Positions 32,366 to 42,500 of a DNA stretch of 42,500 nt are shown piece by piece. Positions within the stretch are counted from its first letter, which is position 1, and each line of letters opens with the position of its first letter. Under the pieces are notes generated by a model. The model saw nothing but the letters and a program-made list of their open reading frames with translations. It made no database searches and was not told where the DNA came from. The position numbers and the translations under genes are program-made. The DNA comes from Xylanibacter muris. Its GTDB lineage: Bacteria; Bacteroidota; Bacteroidia; Bacteroidales; Bacteroidaceae. The stretch covers positions 1 to 42,500 of the forward strand of contig NZ_JABKKF010000017.1 in the NCBI RefSeq assembly GCF_013166605.1, given 5' to 3'.

Positions 32366-35300
32366 ATGAAGAAAAAGTTAGAAAAAGTGCTTGTACTTGG
32401 GTCTGGCGCTTTAAAAATCGGACAGGCCGGTGAGTTTGATTATTCCGGTTCGCAGGCATTGAAGGCGTTGCGCGAGGAAGGGATATCGTCTGTGCTTGTC
32501 AATCCTAATATCGCTACGATACAAACATCTGAAGGTATTGCAGATAAGGTCTATTTCCAGCCTGTAACACCGTATTTTGTTACGGAAATTATAAAGAAGG
32601 AACGTCCTGACGGCATTCTTTTGGCTTTTGGAGGCCAGACAGCATTGAACTGCGGTACCGAACTTTACACAAACGGCACGCTTAAGGAATACGGAGTGGA
32701 GGTTCTGGGAACATCCGTAGATGCGATAATGTATACGGAAGACCGTGATCTGTTTGTCAAGAAACTTGATGAGATAGAACTTAAGACTCCTGTCAGTGAG
32801 GCTGTCGAGAATATGGACGATGCCATTGCTGCCGCCAAGAAGATAGGTTATCCGGTGATGATACGCTCTGCATATGCTCTTGGAGGACTCGGGTCCGGTA
32901 TCTGTAAGGATGAAGCCGTATTCAAGGAATTGGCCGGAAGTGCATTCACGTTCGCTCCTCAGGTGCTTGTCGAGGAGTCTCTTAAGGGATGGAAAGAGAT
33001 AGAGTTTGAGGTTATCCGCGATGCCAATGACCATTGCTTCACTGTTGCTTCTATGGAAAATTTCGACCCGCTCGGAATACATACCGGTGAGTCTATAGTT
33101 GTTGCTCCTACATGTTCATTGACTGAAGAACAGGTGAGTATGTTGCAGGAAATCTCAATATGTTGTGTGCGTCATCTCGGTATTGTCGGTGAATGTAACA
33201 TCCAGTTTGCATTTAACGCTGTTACAAATGACTACCGTATAATTGAGGTTAATGCTCGTCTGAGCCGCTCATCGGCATTGGCATCAAAGGCCACCGGCTA
33301 TCCCTTGGCATTCGTTGCAGCAAAGATCGCTCTTGGATATACCCTCGACCAGATAGGCGAGATGGGTACTCCCAATTCTGCATACAACGCACCGCAGCTC
33401 GACTATATGATATGTAAAATCCCAAGATGGGACCTTACAAAGTTTGCCGGTGTTAGCAGGCTTATAGGTTCATCTATGAAGTCTGTGGGCGAGATAATGT
33501 CTATAGGCCGTTCGTTTGAAGAGATGATTCAAAAAGGATTGAGAATGATCGGACAGGGCATGCACGGTTTTGTTGGCAATGACCATACTCGGTTTGAAAA
33601 TCTTGACGAGGAGTTGGAGAATCCTACAGACTTGCGTATCTTCGCTATAGCCCAGGCTCTTGAAGAGGGATATTCTATCGAGCGCATAGAGGAGCTTACA
33701 AAGATTGACCTATGGTTCCTGTCACGTTTGAAAAACATTGTGGACATAAAGCATAAACTGCAGGAATACAACAAACTTGAAGAATTGCCGGACGTTTTGC
33801 TTAAAGAGGCGAAGGTTGCTGGCTTCTCAGACTTCCAGATTGCACGTTTTGTATTGAAACCGCATAATGGAAATATGGAAAAAGAGAATCTTGAGGTAAG
33901 ACGTTACCGCAAGCAGAAGGGGATTCTTCCTGCTGTGAAGCGTATCAACACTGTGGCAAGCGAACATCCGGAACTTACTAATTATCTTTATTTCACATAC
34001 GCTGTAGACGGACACGACATCGATTATTACAAGAATGAAAAATCTGTTGTCGTGCTGGGTTCAGGAGCTTATCGTATCGGTTCCTCGGTAGAGTTTGACT
34101 GGTGTTCTGTGAATGCTATAGAGACGGCACGTAAGTTGGGATACAAGTCTATCATGATTAATTATAATCCCGAGACCGTGTCAACAGACTATGACATGTG
34201 TGACAGGCTGTATTTTGACGAGCTGTCGCTCGAGCGTGTTCTTGACGTTATCGATCTTGAGTCGCCTAAGGGTGTTATCGTGAGTGTCGGTGGACAGATT
34301 CCTAATAATCTGGCAATGAAGCTTCATCGTCGCGGTGTTCCGGTTCTCGGTACTTCACCTATTAATATAGACAGGGCGGAAAATCGTGACAAGTTTTCGG
34401 CAATGCTCGATAAGCTCGGTATTGACCAGCCTGCATGGCGTGCCCTGACTTCGTTTGAGGATATACAGGAGTTTGTAGACGAAGTAGGCTTCCCGGTGCT
34501 TGTTCGTCCTTCTTATGTGTTGTCGGGTGCGGCAATGAATGTATGTCATAATTCTGAGGAACTGGAGAGATTCCTTAAGATGGCGACAGAGGTAAGCAAG
34601 GAGTATCCGGTGGTAGTGTCGCAGTTTATGCAAGATACAAAGGAAATAGAGTTTGATGCAGTGGCGGATAAGGGGCAGGTTGTGGAATATGCCATTTCTG
34701 AGCATGTTGAATATGCAGGTGTTCATTCCGGTGACGCCACAATGGTGTTCCCTGCACAGAATATATATTTCTCAACTATCAGACAGATAAAGAAAACAGC
34801 CCGTAAGATAGCAGAGGAACTTAATATCAGCGGTCCGTTCAACATCCAGTTCCTTGCCAAAAACCGTGAGATAAAGGTTATTGAGTGTAATTTGCGTGCT
34901 TCCCGTTCATTCCCCTTTGTAAGTAAGATATTGAAGCGCAATTTTATCGAGACAGCTACAAAGATAATGCTTGATGCTCCTTACACCCAGCCGGATAAGA
35001 GTGAGTTTGATATTGACAGAATCGGTGTGAAGGCTTCTCAGTTCTCTTTTGCACGTTTGCAGAATGCAGACCCTGTGCTCGGTGTTGACATGTCTTCCAC
35101 AGGAGAGGTGGGATGTCTTGGAGATGACATGAACGAGGCCCTGCTTAATGCTCTTATAGCAACAGGCTACCGTATACCGAAGAAATCTATACTGATGTCT
35201 TCTGGCGGAGTGAAAGGTAAAGTGGCATTGCTCGAGCCAGCCAGACAGTTGGTTCGAAAAGGCTTTGAGGTATATGCTACGGCAGGTACTGCAAAATTCC

Positions 35301-35587
35301 TTAATGAAAATGATGTGCCGGCTATTGCTGTTGGATGGCCTGACGAGAATTGCGACAACAATGTTATGGATATGATTTCCGGACATAAGTTCGACCTTAT
35401 TGTAAATGTTCCGAAAAACCAGACAAAGCGAGAGCTTACAAATGGTTATCGTATACGTCGTGGGTCGATAGATCACAATATTCCGCTTATGACTAATGTC
35501 AGGTTGGCTAAGGCCTTTATCGAGGCATTCTGTGCAATAAAGCAGGAGGATATAAAGATTAAGAGCTGGCAGGAATATAATGTATAA
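32366..35587 (+). CDS. carB: Carbamoyl-phosphate synthase large subunit
   Basis: This protein has 1073 residues, the same length as E. coli CarB. It makes carbamoyl phosphate from bicarbonate, ammonia (from the small subunit) and two ATP, for pyrimidine and arginine synthesis. Each half has its own nucleotide-fold start (LGSGALKIGQAGEFDYSG near residue 12, and VLGSGAYRIGSSVEFDW near 565) followed by an ATP-grasp domain. The C-terminal MGS-like domain (VALLEPARQLVRKGFEVYAT) is the allosteric site. The small subunit gene carA is not adjacent in the window, so the complex partner is encoded elsewhere. It is monocistronic by its own -7 box and the terminator downstream. Confidence 0.95.
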   Translation: MKKKLEKVLVLGSGALKIGQAGEFDYSGSQALKALREEGISSVLVNPNIATIQTSEGIADKVYFQPVTPYFVTEIIKKERPDGILLAFGGQTALNCGTELYTNGTLKEYGVEVLGTSVDAIMYTEDRDLFVKKLDEIELKTPVSEAVENMDDAIAAAKKIGYPVMIRSAYALGGLGSGICKDEAVFKELAGSAFTFAPQVLVEESLKGWKEIEFEVIRDANDHCFTVASMENFDPLGIHTGESIVVAPTCSLTEEQVSMLQEISICCVRHLGIVGECNIQFAFNAVTNDYRIIEVNARLSRSSALASKATGYPLAFVAAKIALGYTLDQIGEMGTPNSAYNAPQLDYMICKIPRWDLTKFAGVSRLIGSSMKSVGEIMSIGRSFEEMIQKGLRMIGQGMHGFVGNDHTRFENLDEELENPTDLRIFAIAQALEEGYSIERIEELTKIDLWFLSRLKNIVDIKHKLQEYNKLEELPDVLLKEAKVAGFSDFQIARFVLKPHNGNMEKENLEVRRYRKQKGILPAVKRINTVASEHPELTNYLYFTYAVDGHDIDYYKNEKSVVVLGSGAYRIGSSVEFDWCSVNAIETARKLGYKSIMINYNPETVSTDYDMCDRLYFDELSLERVLDVIDLESPKGVIVSVGGQIPNNLAMKLHRRGVPVLGTSPINIDRAENRDKFSAMLDKLGIDQPAWRALTSFEDIQEFVDEVGFPVLVRPSYVLSGAAMNVCHNSEELERFLKMATEVSKEYPVVVSQFMQDTKEIEFDAVADKGQVVEYAISEHVEYAGVHSGDATMVFPAQNIYFSTIRQIKKTARKIAEELNISGPFNIQFLAKNREIKVIECNLRASRSFPFVSKILKRNFIETATKIMLDAPYTQPDKSEFDIDRIGVKASQFSFARLQNADPVLGVDMSSTGEVGCLGDDMNEALLNALIATGYRIPKKSILMSSGGVKGKVALLEPARQLVRKGFEVYATAGTAKFLNENDVPAIAVGWPDENCDNNVMDMISGHKFDLIVNVPKNQTKRELTNGYRIRRGSIDHNIPLMTNVRLAKAFIEAFCAIKQEDIKIKSWQEYNV

Positions 35588-35662
35588 ATATGGTTCGTCT
35601 GGTCCCGTGACGGACAGATAAAACAGTATTTATTGTGAATGTCCGGCTTTGGATATATGAAG

Positions 35663-35696
35663 AATCCGCAATACCTCGCGTGGGGTGTTGCGGATT
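35663..35696 (+). terminator. Intrinsic terminator of carB
   Basis: A 13-bp stem (35663-35675 with 35684-35696, one G-U pair) with an 8-nt loop followed by TTCTTTGTTGT, 76 bp after the carB stop. Being nearly AT-balanced at the base, it could also serve the convergent gene. Confidence 0.85.
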
Positions 35697-35708
35697 TTCT
35701 TTGTTGTG

Positions 35709-37046
35709 CTACATTGTGGTTATTAGCCTCAGGCTGTCTGCGTTTGTTCTGGCTTTCAGCCATTTCTGAAGTTTTGTTTTGTCGCTTGCGTTAATCTTTG
35801 CACCGCCTGCTACAGCCAATATATAGCGTTTGTATATTGTCGTGTCAGTATAGGATTCCGTGACATTTGACAGGCTTATACGTTCAACGGACGGAAATAT
35901 GGCTTTCACTTCTTTGCCTATTTCCTTACCCATGTTCTCGTAACGTGTGTATTGGAGGAGTTTATTCTCAAGTGTGTTTATCTGTCCTGACTGTTCCAGA
36001 AGTTTCTGATTCCCGGCTTCTTTCGACAAGGTGACGTTGTTGAGCCTTTTCAGAAGACTGTCCGACTGTGTCCCCTGTATAATGTTCAGGCTGTAATCAT
36101 CAAGCTTATATGCTTTTAGTTTGTGATTTGCCTTATTGATAGTTTCCTGGCTGATAAGTTTGCCTACGGCTACGATGTTCAATTTCTTGTCTTTGCCGTC
36201 GAGCTCTTGTGATATAATCTGGGTTCCGGAAAATGCAAGCTCATTCTTGACAAACTTCCTTGCATTGTTGCCGTATACGCTTTTTCTTATGATTTGTATT
36301 GTCATATATGTGGCCGGCAGCATAGTTATGACAACAGCGGTTATAATGTAGCGTTTTACCTTTTCCATATTTGCTTTATCTATAAACTTCTTAGGCTTGA
36401 ACTTCAGCATCCTGACACCGACGAAAGTGGCAAGGCAGATGAAGACGGTGTTTATGAAAAAAAGATAGAATGCCCCAAAGAAGTAAGACATGTTGTTTAC
36501 GGCCAGTCCGTAGCCGGCGGTACATAGCGGAGGCATGAGGGCTGTGGCGATTGCCACTCCGGGGATAACGTTGCCTTTTCCTTTTGTCGATAATGCGAGT
36601 ATGCCGGCAGCACCACCGCACAGAGCTATTAATACATCGTAAAGGGTAGGGGAGGTGCGCGCAAGTAATTCGGATTGTGCCTCGGTGAGTGGGGTTATAA
36701 TAAAATATATGGTGGCGGTGAGCACGCTTATCACTGTTGCCACAAGATAGTTTTTTACAGAACGCTTCAAAAGTTCAAGGTCGTTTATGCCTATGGACAG
36801 TCCCATTCCGATGATAGGCCCCATAAGAGGTGAAATGAGCATTGCTCCGATGATAACCGCGGTGGAATTGGTGTTCAGGCCTAATGAGGCTATGAATATC
36901 GCAAATATCAGCACCCATAGGTTTGCGCCATGGAAAACAACACCACTGCTTATTTGTCTGATTGTCTCCTCTTCGTTTTCCTTGTCGGGCAGTGCGTTGA
37001 AATAGCTTTTCACAATCTGCCATAGCGTTTTATCATTCTGTTCCAT
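35709..37046 (-). CDS. DUF389 family membrane protein
   Basis: A 445-residue protein. The family signature STAVIIGAMLISPLMGPIIG lies at about residues 60-80, within six to seven membrane helices covering residues 40-260. The remaining 180 residues are hydrophilic and partly coiled (LLEQSGQINTLENKLLQY), likely outside the membrane. A short soluble N-terminus (about 35 residues) precedes the first helix. The family occurs widely in bacteria and archaea, and I know of no established function. It is convergent with carB and separated from nhaA by its own promoter region. Confidence 0.85.
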   Translation of the reverse strand: MEQNDKTLWQIVKSYFNALPDKENEEETIRQISSGVVFHGANLWVLIFAIFIASLGLNTNSTAVIIGAMLISPLMGPIIGMGLSIGINDLELLKRSVKNYLVATVISVLTATIYFIITPLTEAQSELLARTSPTLYDVLIALCGGAAGILALSTKGKGNVIPGVAIATALMPPLCTAGYGLAVNNMSYFFGAFYLFFINTVFICLATFVGVRMLKFKPKKFIDKANMEKVKRYIITAVVITMLPATYMTIQIIRKSVYGNNARKFVKNELAFSGTQIISQELDGKDKKLNIVAVGKLISQETINKANHKLKAYKLDDYSLNIIQGTQSDSLLKRLNNVTLSKEAGNQKLLEQSGQINTLENKLLQYTRYENMGKEIGKEVKAIFPSVERISLSNVTESYTDTTIYKRYILAVAGGAKINASDKTKLQKWLKARTNADSLRLITTM

Positions 37047-37065
37047 ACTGTTTTTGTTTTTCCTG

Positions 37066-37073
37066 CAAAAGTA
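37066..37073 (-). promoter_or_regulatory. -7 box of the DUF389 gene
   Basis: Minus strand TACTTTTG (37073-37066), 19 bp before the start codon, matching TAnnTTTG. Confidence 0.55.
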
Positions 37074-37247
37074 ATATATTATTTTCGTATAACGGTATAT
37101 TTATGTTTTATTGTTTTTTTCTGTAGTATATTTTAAATATGATATTTATGTATATAGCCGGATGTCATTCTAAAGAAGATATCCGGTTTTTAGTAAAGAA
37201 ATATTAATTTATTTCGTATTTACATATAAAATATCGGGGATTCTGTC

Positions 37248-37255
37248 TAAATTTG
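37248..37255 (+). promoter_or_regulatory. -7 box upstream of nhaA
   Basis: TAAATTTG fits the consensus and gives a leader of about 150 nt to the ATG at 37410. The rest of 37074-37409 is AT-rich with no supported gene. Confidence 0.45.
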
Positions 37256-37409
37256 TACTTGAAAAAGAAATTTATGGTTCTTTTGAATGGGGGCTTATAT
37301 GTAAGTCGCTTATAGTCAAAATATTATTGTTTAGTTTTAATTCAAGGATTGTGGAGTGGGTTTTCAGGATAGTCTCAGTATTTTCCATGATTCTTTCAAA
37401 AATGTATTT

Positions 37410-38732
37410 ATGAAGAATATTTATCGAAGAGGTCTTGAAAGCAGGTTGATTATGCCTGCCATGCAGTTTATGCATCGTGAGAAATCAAGTGGTGTTGTTT
37501 TGGCGGTATCTGTGTTTGTTGCGCTGTTGCTTGCCAACTCTCCGCTTCGTGACGAGTATGCTTCTTTATTGGAATGTCATCTTGGATTTGTTTTTAATGA
37601 TTATCCGTTTATGAATTTCAGTATTGGCCATTGGATTAATGACGGGTTGATGTCAATGTTTTTCTTTGTCGTCGGTCTTGAGCTTAAGCACGAGTTTATT
37701 GGAGGTGAGCTTAAGGATGTTAAGAAAGTGACGTTGCCTGTGGTTGCTGCGATATTCGGAATGCTTGTGCCCGCTGTTATCTATACATTATTTAACTGGG
37801 GTACTCCTGTCAGCCGCGGATGGGGTATACCGATGGCAACCGACATTGCTTTTGCCTTGGCTGTACTTTATGTGCTTGGCAACAGGGTCCCTGCATCCGT
37901 AAAGGTTTTCCTCACGACACTTGCCATTGTTGATGATTTGGGATCGGTGTTGGTTATCGCCCTGTTTTATACATCTAATATATCTTTGGATAATCTGGCT
38001 GTTGGAATGTTTATTCTGATGGTAATGTTTATTGGGAATAGAATGGGAATAAAAAATGTCTTATTCTATGGGGTGTTAGGTATTGGCGGAGTATGGGTGG
38101 CTTTTCTTATGTCTGGTGTGCATGCTACTGTATCCGCAGTTCTTTCAGCCATGGTAATACCTGCCGATTCCAGGATTCCGGAAATGGCATTTATAGCCAG
38201 AATGAAGAAACTTATAAGAAAATTTGAGAATACGGAGGGAAATGATGTCAGGACACTTGAGCCGGATCAGATGGAGATTCTTGTGAAAGTGCAGTCTGAT
38301 TCATTGAAAGCCATGCCTCCACTGCAGAGATTGGAGCATAGTATGCAACCGTTGGTATCGTTTGTTATTATACCCATATTCGCATTTGCTAATGCCGGAG
38401 TTTCATTCGTCGATTTTGATATGTCTGTCCTGATAGAGAACAATGTCGCCTTGGGTGTGTTTATGGGATTGTTGTTGGGCAAACCTTTAGGTATTTTGAC
38501 TGCTGTGTGGATTACGGAAAAGACAGGATTGGGAAAAAGGTCCCGCTCAATGACATGGAGGCGTATTACAGGATTAGGGTTCTTGGCTTCGATAGGTTTT
38601 ACAATGTCGATGTTTGTTACCATGCTTGCATTTAATAGCCATAATAATTATGTTCAAGCCAAGGTCGGTATATTTATTGCGTCTATTATAGGCGGAATTG
38701 TCGGATATATGCTGTTGAGAAAGAATAAGTGA
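37410..38732 (+). CDS. nhaA: Na+/H+ antiporter NhaA
   Basis: This inner-membrane antiporter of about 440 residues exports Na+ in exchange for protons and controls internal pH. It has the family motifs MFFFVVGLELKHEF near residue 80, GWGIPMATDIAFALAVL, and LAIVDDLGSVLVIALFY, whose Asp-Asp pair is the ion-binding site. Helices continue to the C-terminus (FLASIGFTMSMFVTMLAF, then IIGGIVGYMLL). The ATG at 37410 gives the usual short N-terminus (MKNIYRRGLESR...). An in-frame GTG at 37356 would add 18 residues that fit the family less well. It stands alone between the DUF389 gene and the rRNA operon. Confidence 0.9.
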   Translation: MKNIYRRGLESRLIMPAMQFMHREKSSGVVLAVSVFVALLLANSPLRDEYASLLECHLGFVFNDYPFMNFSIGHWINDGLMSMFFFVVGLELKHEFIGGELKDVKKVTLPVVAAIFGMLVPAVIYTLFNWGTPVSRGWGIPMATDIAFALAVLYVLGNRVPASVKVFLTTLAIVDDLGSVLVIALFYTSNISLDNLAVGMFILMVMFIGNRMGIKNVLFYGVLGIGGVWVAFLMSGVHATVSAVLSAMVIPADSRIPEMAFIARMKKLIRKFENTEGNDVRTLEPDQMEILVKVQSDSLKAMPPLQRLEHSMQPLVSFVIIPIFAFANAGVSFVDFDMSVLIENNVALGVFMGLLLGKPLGILTAVWITEKTGLGKRSRSMTWRRITGLGFLASIGFTMSMFVTMLAFNSHNNYVQAKVGIFIASIIGGIVGYMLLRKNK

Positions 38733-38855
38733 ATTTGTTGTTGGAATGTATTATAATCTTATTATATATTATAATGTATTTCCTGTTTTTGTTCTGACCT
38801 ATATCAATAAGAAATCAAACAAATGTTAACGTGGTGATATTTTCCCCGTTATGTT

Positions 38856-38886
38856 TTTGTTGTTTTCCCGATAATGTGTACCTTTG
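38856..38886 (+). promoter_or_regulatory. rRNA operon promoter
   Basis: TTTG (38856-38859), an exact 19-bp spacer, then TACCTTTG (38879-38886): the best -33/-7 pair in the window. AT-rich sequence at 38749-38780 upstream may act like an UP element. The leader to 16S is about 270 nt. Confidence 0.8.
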
Positions 38887-38930
38887 CATTCGCTTTTCAG
38901 GAGCAGTCCTGTTGAGCATACTGATTAAGA

Positions 38931-38949
38931 GTTCTTTGAAAGATTTAAC
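38931..38949 (+). promoter_or_regulatory. boxA-like antitermination motif in the 16S leader
   Basis: GTTCTTTGAAAGATTTAAC resembles boxA of rRNA operons (TGCTCTTTAACA) and has a second copy before 23S at 40922. The rest of the leader (38950-39163) has no feature I can assign. Confidence 0.55.
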
Positions 38950-39163
38950 ATAGACAGAAGTAGTACAAGAAGCAGGTCTTTTCCCGGTGTCAGGATGCCG
39001 TGGTTGAGACTTGGGTATAACATGAAAACCGTCATTTTTTATCCGGTTAGGGTATGAATGCCAGGCTCTTGTTAATTCGGATTTAAGGCGTTCTGATAGG
39101 ATTAGAATAATGGCCTTTGCCTGGTGCCTTGCGGCATTTGGCATTCGGCTTCAAAGATATTTT

Positions 39164-40696
<1,533 letters not shown>

Positions 40697-40805
40697 GGAG
40701 GGACGCATGCAAATCAGACGAATGCGAGAGTATATTATGGTATACGTACTTTTACCGGAGAGTTTTCAGGTTCTATCCTTTCTTGTACGTTCTGCCTCTG
40801 TCTAT

Positions 40806-40882
<77 letters not shown>

Positions 40883-40921
40883 TCCGGCACATTCCGCTTT
40901 ATTGCGTTATGTCTCCGGTCC

Positions 40922-40940
40922 GTTCTTTGACATATTGACA
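40922..40940 (+). promoter_or_regulatory. boxA-like motif before 23S
   Basis: GTTCTTTGACATATTGACA repeats the GTTCTTTGA motif of the 16S leader, consistent with rRNA antitermination before the 23S gene. Confidence 0.5.
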
Positions 40941-41063
40941 CATAAGACTTGTAAGTAAAGATGTCAGCGGCACATTGTTATGGTGTGCGCGCATTGACAG
41001 ACAGAACTCAACGACAGCCTCGGTATCCTCCACTTTTTTTTGGTGAGGTATTGATATAAGGCT

Positions 41064-42500
<1,437 letters not shown>

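Overview
The window is a chromosomal segment from a member of the Bacteroidales. Three things support this: the promoters carry the Bacteroidetes -7 box TAnnTTTG, the protein families are typical of gut Bacteroidetes, and the 16S rRNA has signatures such as GGGTATCGAACAGG that point to Prevotellaceae (Prevotella or Paraprevotella-like; genus not certain). Start codons were chosen by family length and context, because Bacteroidetes mRNAs mostly lack Shine-Dalgarno sequences.

Layout. (1) 1-1301: end of what may be a surface-polysaccharide region, with a UDP-xylose-synthase-type epimerase broken by a single-base slip in a poly-A run. (2) 1376-13753: a mobilizable or integrative element of about 12.4 kb, more GC-rich than its flanks and bounded by a 13-bp direct repeat. 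It carries a tyrosine integrase, a RhuM-like small protein, a primase-helicase, a Toprim primase, a probable oriT, MobC and a relaxase. It also carries a LuxR-type regulator, a DUF1349 lipoprotein, a flavodoxin-family oxidoreductase, and an RteA/RteB two-component pair like the one that controls CTnDOT-type elements, here without tetQ. (3) 1336-1425 and 13741-17199: the broken target of that element. The repeat lies in the signal-peptide codons of an outer-membrane beta-barrel gene. Joining the two sides in frame restores an ordinary signal peptide. The barrel gene carries further frameshifts and is followed by a truncated radical-SAM peptide maturase, so a former RiPP-like peptide system appears to be decaying here.

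(4) 17199-38732: core chromosome. In order: an EF-G paralogue whose GTPase motifs are degraded (fusA2/EF-G2 type), hemW, a TonB-dependent receptor, a membrane zinc-ribbon lipoprotein, a U32 peptidase-family protein, metA (with the acetyl-CoA-type Glu111), an M13 metallopeptidase, an ABC-F ATPase, carB, a DUF389 membrane protein and nhaA. Several strong intrinsic terminators and -7 boxes separate these units. Between the ABC-F gene and carB is a striking array of four dyad-symmetric repeats with an exact 22-bp period. (5) 38856-42500: an rRNA operon with a well-placed promoter, boxA-like motifs before both 16S and 23S, a complete 16S gene, a single tRNA-Ala(GGC) in the spacer, and the first half of 23S.

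How it fits together. The element encodes DNA entry and exit (integrase), strand transfer (MobC, relaxase, oriT), probable replication of the excised form (helicase and primase around a symmetric repeat cluster) and its own regulators (RteA/RteB, LuxR). No conjugation-pore genes are in the window, so transfer would need helper functions from another element. The chromosomal genes are ordinary housekeeping, with the features listed as findings.
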